From Sulfurovum sp. UBA5198 (GTDB taxonomy: Bacteria; Campylobacterota; Campylobacteria; Campylobacterales; Sulfurovaceae): a stretch of DNA of 64,000 nucleotides. The DNA is taken from positions 11,341 through 75,340 of the forward strand of contig DHVW01000007.1 of the NCBI GenBank assembly GCA_002412865.1. The letters are read 5' to 3'. Shown here piece after piece: positions 18,770 through 27,103 of the stretch. The translations under genes and the position numbers were made by a program. Below the pieces are notes generated by a model, which worked only from the letters and a program-made list of their open reading frames with translations, was not told the DNA's origin and did not search any database. Position 1 is the stretch's first letter. Each line of letters opens with the position of its first letter.

Positions 18770-19018
18770 TTTTTGAAAAACAAATAGATGCTCGTGCATA
18801 ATAAGTAAAAAGTTTGCTTCTTTGCTTTTATTTACCCAAAATCCAGTGGCTTTGCAATTATGTTGTTGCTTGATAATATCTTCCTTTAAAACAAATCCTG
18901 CATTTAAAAACCTTTGCATGACCATAAATGCTAGTGGTTGATACATTTTATTTCGTCTTGTGTCGCCCATGAGAATAGCACAAAATTTATTTGGCTTCGA
19001 GATTATAACGAGTTCAGC
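18761..19018 (-). pseudogene. C-terminal remnant of an N6/N4 DNA methyltransferase
   Basis: About 80 codons with a clear amino-methyltransferase C-terminal pattern: ELVIISKPNKFCAILMGDTR, then YQPLAF, GFVLKEDIIKQQHNC and a closing HEHLFVFQK. The start, the SAM-binding FxGxG motif and the DPPY/NPPY motif are missing. Upstream it merges with the end of the 19014-19535 gene, and at its 3' end it is cut at the 19-bp repeat, which supplies the TGA. It is nonfunctional. It could be the tail of a DpnA-like second methylase, since a Dam-like fragment lies at the other side of the island. Confidence 0.7.
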
Positions 19019-19535
19019 AGTTAAGATTAAAATAATTAAATTCTTTACTTGCAAGTTCAATCCCTATGATTTCATCAAAAGTTGTATTTTTTAGATACTC
19101 TTGATGTAGTTTTAGATTTTCAAATGCTTCATTAACATCTAAACCTTTTTCAAAACCTATTATTTGCATATTTTCTATATCAGGAGTATCTGATTCACTA
19201 TTTGGTTGAAATGTTATTCCCTCAAAAGTTATAAATATAAAATCTTTGAGTAAGTTTTTTTCATTTTTCAAAATTTTATCAATAAAACCTTTTGACATCA
19301 ATTCAAGAGTTTGCAAATCTAAATCTTGTAAGTCTTCCCATAATTCAAAGGTGTCATATTGTAAATCTTCTATTAAATTTTCATAACCATCACTTGGAAC
19401 TATCTCAACAAAATCGTTGTCATCATCTGTGTAACTTACATACTCTCTGTACATAATTTTAAATGGAAAGTAAAATGATGGGTTATTTAGTAAATATCTT
19501 ATTATCTTTAAAGCTAATTCTCTTGTTATTGGCAT
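19014..19535 (-). CDS. Unknown partner gene of the DpnI cassette
   Basis: A 173-aa acidic, mostly helical protein that I do not recognise. Features are an N-terminal LALKIIRYLLNNP helix, a dense Asp/Glu region (~35-75), many Leu/Phe and no Cys until the last residue. Its ATG follows the dpnI stop with no gap, so it is co-translated. In Streptococcus pneumoniae the DpnI gene dpnC is also followed by a small gene of unknown role (dpnD). Position matches, but sequence similarity to DpnD is not evident to me. Possible roles are restriction control or immunity. Confidence 0.6.
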   Translation of the reverse strand: MPITRELALKIIRYLLNNPSFYFPFKIMYREYVSYTDDDNDFVEIVPSDGYENLIEDLQYDTFELWEDLQDLDLQTLELMSKGFIDKILKNEKNLLKDFIFITFEGITFQPNSESDTPDIENMQIIGFEKGLDVNEAFENLKLHQEYLKNTTFDEIIGIELASKEFNYFNLNC

Positions 19536-20300
19536 TTATAGTACCTCATAATTTCCTCTTTTTGTAAATTTTAAAAATCTTTTATCTCTTAAAATTTGAA
19601 GTTGTTGTCTAATTTTTGCTTGTATATTGTTATTTTCAGGATGTTGTATTTTTAAATATTTTTCAAATTGATACATATCGCTTAAATCAAAATTTGCTCT
19701 TTGTAGCTTTTCGATACATTTAATAATATCAAGTAGCCAACCTTTAGACTGCACAGTGCTTGAGTCGTTTAGAAAACTTATTTTATCCCACTCGTCCATA
19801 ATTTTATTTTTACTTTGAATTTGCTTGTCTTTAATGTAAAATATTTTTCCACTATTTGGAATGCTTGATATATCAATGTTGCACATTATATAATTTGGTT
19901 GATTTGGTATTCCTTTGCTTCTTGGTATAACCATACTGGGTACAAATAAATAACTAGGTACTGCTAAGAAATTAACTATCTCATAATTAGTTTTGTCATA
20001 ATTTAAAAAGAAAAAATTTGGATTTGTTTCGCTTCTAATTCTCTCTATCATAGTATTGTAAGCACCGTCAGCAATGGTTTTGCCAAGTACTTTACTGTTC
20101 TTACTTTTTAACTCATAGTCTTCATTGCAAATTTTGCAATAAAAATCTGCAACAGGTCTATTGTTCTCGTATTCATCAATACTATTTCCACAATTAGGGC
20201 AGTATACATGCTCGTTGACCCAATTTTCGGTCAAAACTCTTATTTTTTGAGAGTTGCTAGTATAATTGTCACAGAGTGGAGAAAATAAATTTAAAGTCAT
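19536..20300 (-). CDS. dpnC: DpnI-like methyl-directed restriction endonuclease
   Basis: A 254-aa type IIM endonuclease of the DpnI family, which cuts GATC only when the adenine is methylated. The PD-(D/E)xK core is seen as D52 followed by ELK (E63, K65). A Cys4 zinc site interleaves with it (C34, C37, C55, C58), and RPVADFYC and NPNFFFLNY match DpnI closely. The C-terminal winged-helix domain has KIRQQLQILRDKRFLKF. Length equals that of pneumococcal DpnI. The start overlaps the stop of the Dam fragment (TAATG at 20300), so it relies on that upstream promoter. A host carrying it must lack Dam methylation of GATC. Confidence 0.93.
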   Translation of the reverse strand: MTLNLFSPLCDNYTSNSQKIRVLTENWVNEHVYCPNCGNSIDEYENNRPVADFYCKICNEDYELKSKNSKVLGKTIADGAYNTMIERIRSETNPNFFFLNYDKTNYEIVNFLAVPSYLFVPSMVIPRSKGIPNQPNYIMCNIDISSIPNSGKIFYIKDKQIQSKNKIMDEWDKISFLNDSSTVQSKGWLLDIIKCIEKLQRANFDLSDMYQFEKYLKIQHPENNNIQAKIRQQLQILRDKRFLKFTKRGNYEVL

Positions 20301-20485
20301 TATTTGATTGCAAAATAGAGTTCAAAAAACACTGCTCCGCCACCTAAAAATGGTTCGTGATAGTTCTCAAAAGTATTTGGAAACAGTGGCAAAAGTTGAG
20401 ACATTAGCCCTCTTTTGCCTCCAACCCATTTGATAAATGGAGAATATGTTTGCATACTATTTGCCCTATCAATGCTTATAGTCAT
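20300..20485 (-). pseudogene. N-terminal remnant of a Dam-type (D12) adenine methyltransferase
   Basis: A 61-codon reading frame with the start of a Dam/DpnM protein: PFIKWVGGKRGL (motif X) and EPFLGGGAVFF (motif I, SAM binding), after which it stops. The target-recognition domain and DPPY are absent, so it cannot methylate. It retains an RBS and a -10 box (TATAAT at 20518-20523), and its TAA overlaps the dpnI ATG. It now probably acts only as a leader for dpnI. A working Dam here would be lethal with DpnI. Confidence 0.82.
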
Positions 20486-20517
20486 ATATTGCTCCCATCT
20501 TGTGATTATCTAGTAGC

Positions 20518-20523
20518 ATTATA
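20518..20523 (-). promoter_or_regulatory. -10 box of the DpnI cassette
   Basis: TATAAT preceded by TGTG on the minus strand, 33 bp upstream of the Dam-fragment ATG. It is the only good promoter seen for dpnI and its partner. No clear -35 is present, as is common in Campylobacterota. Confidence 0.5.
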
Positions 20524-20553
20524 CACATTTTTATTGGTGTAGAGATGAAATGC

Positions 20554-20572
20554 TCACACTTTATCAATCCAC
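20554..20572. repeat. 19-bp direct repeat, right end of island (3' end of asnB)
   Basis: This copy encodes the last residues and TGA of AsnB (W-I-D-K-V-stop) and matches 18751-18769 exactly. It is probably the original target sequence, with the other copy made at insertion or carried by the element. Confidence 0.85.
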
Positions 20573-22326
20573 CGACAATAACTATAAAGTGCAAAAATCT
20601 GATGTTTAAATCCACCACTTGTGGCTTTACTTAGTAAAAACTCAACCTCATCGGCATTGAAAATCTTTCTCTCATTATTTACTTTGCGTATGAGTTCCAG
20701 TTCATTCTCTTCTATGAGCCACTCCATATATGGATAGCTAAATCCTCGTTTTTTTCGTTCTATGATTTGCTTTGGTAAATATTCATAGGCTATATCTTTG
20801 ATGATGGCCTTGCTCTTGTCGCCAAACCTTATTTCAGGATCAATACTAAATGCACACTCTACCACTCGCTCGTCTAAAAATGGGCTTCTAGCCTCCAATC
20901 CACATATCATACTAGCTCTATCTAGCTTTGGCAAGAACAAATCACCAAGCTTGATTTTCATATCACAAAAGCTATACCAGTCAAGCTCACTGACTTGCCC
21001 ACTTTTTAGAAATTCATCTCTATATTTTTGTATTATATTTTGCGAGCTATTGTCTTTGACATTTCTCTTTAAAAGCCTATTTTGTTGTAAATCAGTGAAA
21101 AGCTCCGCAGTAGACCTGAAAAGCAATGAGCCTTCTAGTGCTCTTTTGTGCCACTCCCACTCTTTGTTTTGTGAGTAGCTACTTTTGAGATGATTTAGTA
21201 ACCATTTTGGATATTTAAGTTCGCTTAGTTTTTCTATTTCTATAAATTCTTTGTATGTTTTATATCCCAAAAATAGCTCATCACTTCCATCTCCTGTAAT
21301 GACTACTTTTTTGCCGTCAGTTTTGATTTTATTTAGTACGCTTAATAGTGGTAACATAGCAGGATCGCCCAAAGGAGTTTCGAAATATCTATCTATCGTT
21401 TTGAAATTCTCAAAAAACTGCTCTTTTGTGAACACTACCTCTGTATGATTTGAGTCAATATGCTCACTAACCATTCTAGCATATTGTGTCTCGTCATATT
21501 TGCTATATTTCTCTTCATATCCTACGCAATATGTGTCTATTTTTTGCTCTTTTGATAAAATAGCTGCAATAAGCGAGGAGTCAACTCCACCAGAGAGTAA
21601 AACTCCAAACGGAACACTAGGAATACGACATTTCACTGCATTTTTTAGTGCATCTTTTGTGGCTATTTTGGCTTCTGATGGTGTGTGATATTTAATCTCA
21701 TTTGAGAGTGGGTTAAATCTATTGGCTACTCTAATCTCTCCATCTTCAAACTCTACTTTTCCGCCAGCAGAAACACTATATATTCCAGTAAAGAATGTAT
21801 CAGGAGATATAGTAGTCTGAAAGCTTAGATAGCATGGCAAAGCATCATATCTAACAACGAGGTTACCGCCAAGTGCTTTTATCTCACTTGCAAACCAAAA
21901 TGAATCTCCAAGCATTCTATAAAAAAGTGGTTTTTTGCCTACTTTATCTCTAAAAAGCTTGAGTTTTTTGCCATCATAAATAGCTATGGCATACATTCCG
22001 CTGATATGCTCTACAAACGCATCGCCATATATGCAATAATACTCATATATTACCTCTTCTTCTGATGCATTGCTTGTACCGATTTTTTTTCCAAGCTCCC
22101 TATGATTATATATCTCTCCATTGAGTAAAATAGTAAAACTTGATTTTTCAAATATTCTAGTTGCATTATCACAAGAGCTTGTTATGGCAAGGCGATGAAT
22201 TCCAAAAAAGCTACTATCATTAGATATATAAGCACTTCCATCTTCGCCCCTATGTACTAAACTCATATAGCTTTTTATTGTATTGTCTTTATCATGCTCC
22301 CCTATAACTCCAAATACGGCACACAC
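20554..22326 (-). CDS. asnB: Asparagine synthetase, glutamine-hydrolysing
   Basis: A 590-aa two-domain enzyme making asparagine from aspartate, ATP and glutamine. The glutaminase domain must begin Met-Cys, with Cys2 as nucleophile. The frame extends upstream to 22395, but the GTG at 22326 gives fMet-Cys-Ala-Val-Phe-Gly, with AGGAG 8 bases before it, so that is the start. RGEDGSA, LNGEIYNH and the synthetase P-loop LLSGGVDSSL are all present, as is ITGDGSDELFLGY. The C-terminal 19 bp are duplicated at 18751-18769. It is divergent from topA with a 91-bp gap. A paralogue used in glycan or peptide modification is possible. Confidence 0.88.
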   Translation of the reverse strand: MCAVFGVIGEHDKDNTIKSYMSLVHRGEDGSAYISNDSSFFGIHRLAITSSCDNATRIFEKSSFTILLNGEIYNHRELGKKIGTSNASEEEVIYEYYCIYGDAFVEHISGMYAIAIYDGKKLKLFRDKVGKKPLFYRMLGDSFWFASEIKALGGNLVVRYDALPCYLSFQTTISPDTFFTGIYSVSAGGKVEFEDGEIRVANRFNPLSNEIKYHTPSEAKIATKDALKNAVKCRIPSVPFGVLLSGGVDSSLIAAILSKEQKIDTYCVGYEEKYSKYDETQYARMVSEHIDSNHTEVVFTKEQFFENFKTIDRYFETPLGDPAMLPLLSVLNKIKTDGKKVVITGDGSDELFLGYKTYKEFIEIEKLSELKYPKWLLNHLKSSYSQNKEWEWHKRALEGSLLFRSTAELFTDLQQNRLLKRNVKDNSSQNIIQKYRDEFLKSGQVSELDWYSFCDMKIKLGDLFLPKLDRASMICGLEARSPFLDERVVECAFSIDPEIRFGDKSKAIIKDIAYEYLPKQIIERKKRGFSYPYMEWLIEENELELIRKVNNERKIFNADEVEFLLSKATSGGFKHQIFALYSYCRWIDKV

Positions 22327-22417
22327 TCCCAAAACTCCTATACATATGATACAAAATAAGATGATAATCTTTTTATTTGTGTTACAATACCACAAAAATA
22401 TTCACAAAGCACATAAA

Positions 22418-24631
22418 ATGAAAAATTTAATTATCGTAGAATCACCAGCAAAAGCTAGAACCATAACGACTTTCTTGGGTAAAGACTATAAAGTAGTGGC
22501 TTCAAAAGGTCATATTAGAGACCTTCCTGCATACAACTTTGGCATCAAGATAGATGAAGAGAGCGGCGATTTTTTGCCTCAATATACAGTCCCAAAAGAA
22601 GCATCAGCGACCGTTAAAGAACTAAAAGCATTAGCCAAAGATGCTGAGAACATCTTTATCGCAACCGATGAAGATAGAGAGGGTGAGGCTATTGGATTTC
22701 ATATTGCAACTGCTATTGGTAAAGAACCGCTGTCATTACCCAGAATAGTATTTCATGAGATTACTAAGTCTGCTATCAATCATGCACTTGAAAATCCACG
22801 GATTATAGATATGCAAAGTGTAGATGCACAGCAAGCCAGAAGGCTACTTGACCGCATGGTGGGATATAAACTATCTCCACTACTTGCTAGTAAAATACAA
22901 AAAGGTCTTAGTGCAGGGAGAGTGCAAAGCTCAACACTCAAAATCGTAGTTGACAAAGAACGAGAGATTCAAGCGTTTATTGCCGAGGAATACTGGAGTA
23001 TTGATGGCGTATTTGCTCCCGATATAGAAGCTGCACTAATAAAACACAAAACCACCAAAATAGATAAACTAACTATCACAGACAAACAAATGGCTGATGA
23101 GATAGAAAGCTCATGTATGAGTGATAAATATACTATTAGTGAAATAGAAACGAAATCTAAAAAAAGCAAAACTCCACCTCCTTTTATGACATCTACATTA
23201 CAACAAAGTGCATCAACTCAATTAGGATTTTCTCCTAAAAAAACAATGATGGTAGCACAAAAGCTTTATGAAGGTGTTAAGACCGATAAAGGCGTGATGG
23301 GTGTCATAACCTACATGAGAACTGATAGTTTAAATCTTGCAAAAGAGGCAGTAGAGAAAGCTCGTGAGTACATAAATAGCAACTTTGGAGAAAAGTATCT
23401 ACCTGAGCAACCACGAATTTATACAAGCAAAGCAAAGGGGGCTCAAGAAGCTCACGAAGCAATCCGCCCAACAATGGTAGAGTTTGATCCAAAAACTGCT
23501 AGCGAATATCTGGCTGCTGATGAGCTAAAGCTATATAAGCTAATTTATAATAGATTTTTAGCATGTCAAATGAATGAGGCAATTATCGAGTCACAAAATA
23601 TTCTATTTGAAGGCAATGAAAATACATTTAAAGTCAATGGTAAAAGACTAATATTTGATGGTTTCTATAGGGTAACAGGATATACAGAAAAAGATAAATT
23701 ATTGCCAAAACTAGAGCCAAAAAGCGTCATATTATTAAATAAAATAGTTTCACTTCAACATTTTACAGAACCACCTGCAAGGTACAATGAAGCAAGCCTA
23801 ATCAAAATGATAGAATCTCTTGGTATTGGTAGACCAAGTACATATGCCCCAACCATCTCTATACTAGAAACACGAAAATATATATCATTTGTCGAGAAAA
23901 GAATTCACCCAGATGAGAGTGCATTTTTGGTAACAAAAATGCTTGAAGAGCATTTTCCAGAAATTGTAGACAGTAGCTTTACTGCGAATATGGAAGAGAA
24001 GCTTGACCTTGTTGCAAGTGGTGAGCAGAATTGGCAAACTATTTTAAAAGAGTTCTATAATCCATTTATGGAAAAAATAGCTGCAGGAAAAGAGAATATA
24101 ATCAGCCTAAAAACTGCCACACCTACTGGCGAAAAATGCCCTGAGTGCGATAGCGAACTTCTGCTTAGAAAAGGTAGATTTGGTGAATTTATAGCATGTA
24201 GTAATTTTCCTAAATGCAAATATACAAAAAACATGGGCAAAACTGAAGGCACAGAAGAAGATGAGAATAAAGGTGAAGCCACTGACGAGAAATGTGACAA
24301 ATGTGGTGCAGACATGACCATAAAAGGTGGCAAGAGAGGTAAATTCTTGGCGTGCACAGCATATCCGACTTGTAAAAATACGAAATCATTAACTGGGGCG
24401 GAAGAGATAAAGGCCCCATGTCCAGAATGTGGCGGGAAGCTAAATGAGAGGCTTGGTAAGCGTGGTAAATTTTATGGATGTAGTAATTATCCAGAATGTA
24501 ATTTTATAGCAAACTTCGAGCCAATAGAACATAAATGCAAAGAGTGTGGATATATGATGGGCAAAAAAATACTTAAAACAAAAGAGTATTATGAGTGTTA
24601 CAAATGCAAACACAAAGAGGATATAGTATGA
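22418..24631 (+). CDS. topA: DNA topoisomerase I
   Basis: A 737-aa type IA topoisomerase that relaxes negative supercoils. It begins MKNLIIVESPAKA (Toprim) at 22418; a longer frame to 22283 reaches into asnB and lacks family features. DEDREGE lies near residue 90 and the catalytic Tyr is in GVITYMRTDS. Four Cys4 zinc ribbons close the protein, with ligand pairs such as CPECDSELL...CSNFPKC, CDKCGADM...CTAYPTC, CPECGGKL...CSNYPEC and CKECGYM...CYKC. The stop overlaps the bioB start (ATGA, 24628-24631). Confidence 0.96.
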   Translation: MKNLIIVESPAKARTITTFLGKDYKVVASKGHIRDLPAYNFGIKIDEESGDFLPQYTVPKEASATVKELKALAKDAENIFIATDEDREGEAIGFHIATAIGKEPLSLPRIVFHEITKSAINHALENPRIIDMQSVDAQQARRLLDRMVGYKLSPLLASKIQKGLSAGRVQSSTLKIVVDKEREIQAFIAEEYWSIDGVFAPDIEAALIKHKTTKIDKLTITDKQMADEIESSCMSDKYTISEIETKSKKSKTPPPFMTSTLQQSASTQLGFSPKKTMMVAQKLYEGVKTDKGVMGVITYMRTDSLNLAKEAVEKAREYINSNFGEKYLPEQPRIYTSKAKGAQEAHEAIRPTMVEFDPKTASEYLAADELKLYKLIYNRFLACQMNEAIIESQNILFEGNENTFKVNGKRLIFDGFYRVTGYTEKDKLLPKLEPKSVILLNKIVSLQHFTEPPARYNEASLIKMIESLGIGRPSTYAPTISILETRKYISFVEKRIHPDESAFLVTKMLEEHFPEIVDSSFTANMEEKLDLVASGEQNWQTILKEFYNPFMEKIAAGKENIISLKTATPTGEKCPECDSELLLRKGRFGEFIACSNFPKCKYTKNMGKTEGTEEDENKGEATDEKCDKCGADMTIKGGKRGKFLACTAYPTCKNTKSLTGAEEIKAPCPECGGKLNERLGKRGKFYGCSNYPECNFIANFEPIEHKCKECGYMMGKKILKTKEYYECYKCKHKEDIV

Positions 24632-25485
24632 TGCCAAATGAAGTTTTTTTATGCTCGATTAATAATATTCTAAGCGGTAGCTGCGGAGAAGATTGTTCAT
24701 TTTGCACCCAAAGTTCCCGTTATCACGCCGATATCGAGAAGTATACACTAAAGCCGATTGAGACAATTGTTGCAGAAGCTAAAGTGGCCAAAAGTGTTGG
24801 TGCATTAGGATATTGTCTTGTTACAGCTGGTAGAGGTTTAGATGAGCGTAAAACTGAATATATAGCTAAGGCAGCAACTGCAATCAAAAATGAAATAGAT
24901 GGTCTAAATTTAATAGCTTGCAATGGACTTGCCACAAAAGAACAGTTAAAATTCCTAAAAGATAGTGGTGTAGATAGCTACAATCATAACCTTGAAGCAT
25001 CACAATCATATTATGCCACCATATGTACAACTCATAGCTGGGCTGAACGATATGAGACTTGTGAAAATGTAAAATCAGTAGGCTTGTCTTTATGCACAGG
25101 TGGGATTTTTGGTATGGGCGAGAGTGAAGGCGATAGAATAGAGCTTATTAAGTCTGTCATTTCACTATCTCCCGATTCGGTTACGCTTAACTTTTATCAC
25201 CCAAATCCATCATTGCCAATCAAAGAGCGAAATATCTCAACCGATGAAGCACTAAAAGTTATTTCTAGAATGAAAAATGGGCTAGGTGTTGGTAAAATTT
25301 TGATGGTAGCTGGCGGCAGAGAACTTATATTTGCTGGTCGTGAGCTTGAAATGTTTAATGCTGGGGTAAATGCGATTGTTACTGGAAACTATTTGACTAC
25401 CAAAGGTGATGAACCAAGTAGTGACAAAGTTATGCTAAATGCGTTAAAGCTAAGCATTGCTACAAATTGTGATAATTTGAAATAA
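24628..25485 (+). CDS. bioB: Biotin synthase
   Basis: A 285-aa radical-SAM enzyme inserting sulfur into dethiobiotin. The SAM cluster ligands are C19, C23 and C26 (CGEDCSFC) followed by TQSSRY. YNHNLEAS, SLCTGGIFGMGES and NFYHPNPSLP are BioB hallmarks. It is short, as BioB is in Campylobacter and relatives. The frame opens at 24595, but AGAGG at 24616-24620 sits properly before ATG 24628, which overlaps the topA TGA, so translation is coupled to topA. Confidence 0.93.
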   Translation: MMPNEVFLCSINNILSGSCGEDCSFCTQSSRYHADIEKYTLKPIETIVAEAKVAKSVGALGYCLVTAGRGLDERKTEYIAKAATAIKNEIDGLNLIACNGLATKEQLKFLKDSGVDSYNHNLEASQSYYATICTTHSWAERYETCENVKSVGLSLCTGGIFGMGESEGDRIELIKSVISLSPDSVTLNFYHPNPSLPIKERNISTDEALKVISRMKNGLGVGKILMVAGGRELIFAGRELEMFNAGVNAIVTGNYLTTKGDEPSSDKVMLNALKLSIATNCDNLK

Positions 25486-25497
25486 ATCGTTATCTCT

Positions 25498-25755
25498 CTA
25501 GTTCTCTTTTCTATTCCTATTTTGCTGTTTAAGTTCAAAATATTTTTTTTGAAGAACAGCATTACTATTTTTTAGTTCAATAATTTTATTTGTAAGGTTT
25601 TGCTTTTCACTTCTGAGTTTAAAATATGTTAGTATAGAATTCTCTCCAAAAAGTAAAATACCAAGATAAATACCCAAAAAAGCGATGACAGAGCCAATGA
25701 TTAAAAATCTTCTATCAATGGTGTCTGATATTAAAGCAAATATTCTATGAATCAT
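25498..25755 (-). CDS. FtsB/DivIC-like septum protein
   Basis: An 85-aa bitopic protein with a short cytoplasmic start, one membrane helix (residues ~18-37) and a coiled coil with Leu/Ile heptads (~47-80) facing the periplasm. This matches FtsB/DivIC, which links FtsL and FtsQ in the divisome. It follows eno by 8 bp, and a small gene of this type sits next to eno in Campylobacter too. Sequence signal is weak because the family is short. Confidence 0.7.
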   Translation of the reverse strand: MIHRIFALISDTIDRRFLIIGSVIAFLGIYLGILLFGENSILTYFKLRSEKQNLTNKIIELKNSNAVLQKKYFELKQQNRNRKEN

Positions 25756-25763
25756 AAGTTACT

Positions 25764-27038
25764 TTAAAAAAGTTTATTGCCCAAATATTCAGACCCTTCA
25801 AATGTTAGCTCCCGTTCAATCTCAAGAAGTCTATTGTATTTAGCAACCCTATCGCTTCTAGCAGTCGATCCTGTTTTAATCTCACCAGTATTCAAAGCAA
25901 CAGCAAAGTCCGCTATAAATGTATCTTCACTCTCGCCAGAACGGTGACTCATTACACATTTGTATCCATTTCTTTGAGCTAATCTAACAGTTTGCATTGT
26001 TTCACTTACTGTACCTATCTGATTTGGCTTGATAAGTATAGAGTTAGCTATTCCTTTTTCAATTCCTTTTTTTAGGATATTTACATTTGTTACAAATAAA
26101 TCATCTCCAACTATTTGGATCCTATTTCCAAGTCTCTCTGTCATTATCTTCCAGCCAGCCCAATCATCTTCGCTTAATCCATCTTCGATTGAAACTATTG
26201 GATATTTATTGCACATATCTTCATAATAGCTAACTAGCTCCGCACTCGTCACTTTTCTATTTTCTGACTTTAGATTATACAATCCATTTTCGTCAACCAA
26301 TTCAGAGGCTGCAACATCGAGGGCTATTGCTATCTGCTCTCCAGCTTTATATCCTGCTTTTTCAATTGCCTGGATAATAATCGCTATTGGCTCTTCGTTA
26401 TTTTTAAGATTTGGGGCGAATCCACCTTCGTCACCAACAGCCGTACTCTCACCCATATCATTAATGATTTGTTTTAGGTGATGATAAACCTCTGCACTTG
26501 CCTGAAGTCCATCTGAGAACTTCTCAAATCCAAGAGGCATAATCATATATTCTTGAAAATCAACAGAGTTGTTTGCATGTGAACCACCATTGATTATATT
26601 CAGCATAGGAACAGGTATCAAAAGTGCATTAGCTCCACCGAGATATCTATATAGAGGTATTTTTAGAGATTTAGCAGCTGCTCTAGCTACGGCCATAGAT
26701 ACGCCAAGTACTGCATTTGCTCCAAGATTGGCATAATTATCAGTACCATCAAGCTCTTTCATAGCGGCATCAATCTCACCTTGCCCAAATGGGCTTGAAC
26801 CTATTAATGCTTCAGCTATAACTGTATTGATATTTTCACACGCCTTAAGCACACCTTTACCCATATAGCGACTTCCACCATCGCGAAGCTCTAACGCCTC
26901 TCTCTTGCCAGTACTAGCACCACTTGGGACTATTGCATTAACCAAAGTACCATCACTTAAGTGTACAGTTGCTCTTACAGTTGGGTTACCTCTACTATCC
27001 ATTACTTCATCAGCTCTAATATCGTCAATATATATCAT
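25764..27038 (-). CDS. eno: Enolase
   Basis: A 424-aa enzyme interconverting 2-phosphoglycerate and phosphoenolpyruvate. It has DSRGNPT (residues 15-21), SGASTGKREALELRD, GGSHANN, GDEGGFAPN, the metal ligands around ALDVAASE, IEDGLSEDD and GDDLFVTN, and the signature ILIKPNQIGT with catalytic Lys. It lies 65 bp downstream of recA and directly upstream of the FtsB-like gene. Confidence 0.98.
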   Translation of the reverse strand: MIYIDDIRADEVMDSRGNPTVRATVHLSDGTLVNAIVPSGASTGKREALELRDGGSRYMGKGVLKACENINTVIAEALIGSSPFGQGEIDAAMKELDGTDNYANLGANAVLGVSMAVARAAAKSLKIPLYRYLGGANALLIPVPMLNIINGGSHANNSVDFQEYMIMPLGFEKFSDGLQASAEVYHHLKQIINDMGESTAVGDEGGFAPNLKNNEEPIAIIIQAIEKAGYKAGEQIAIALDVAASELVDENGLYNLKSENRKVTSAELVSYYEDMCNKYPIVSIEDGLSEDDWAGWKIMTERLGNRIQIVGDDLFVTNVNILKKGIEKGIANSILIKPNQIGTVSETMQTVRLAQRNGYKCVMSHRSGESEDTFIADFAVALNTGEIKTGSTARSDRVAKYNRLLEIERELTFEGSEYLGNKLF

Positions 27039-27103
27039 GTTTTACTACTCCATTAAAAATTACTTTATTTTAACGAAAGTTATCTAAAGGCTTGATTTAC
27101 GGT

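Noticed and set aside
18761..19060. An intact 99-aa gene starting at 19060
   Set aside because: Its first ~15 codons overlap the end of the neighbouring gene and look unlike a methyltransferase; homology begins about 19015 without a start codon.
19014..19535. Naming the DpnI partner gene DpnD
   Set aside because: Only its position matches the pneumococcal cassette; I could not see sequence similarity to DpnD.
20300..20485. A functional Dam methylase
   Set aside because: Only motifs X and I remain in 61 codons; target-recognition and DPPY parts are absent, and activity would be lethal with DpnI.
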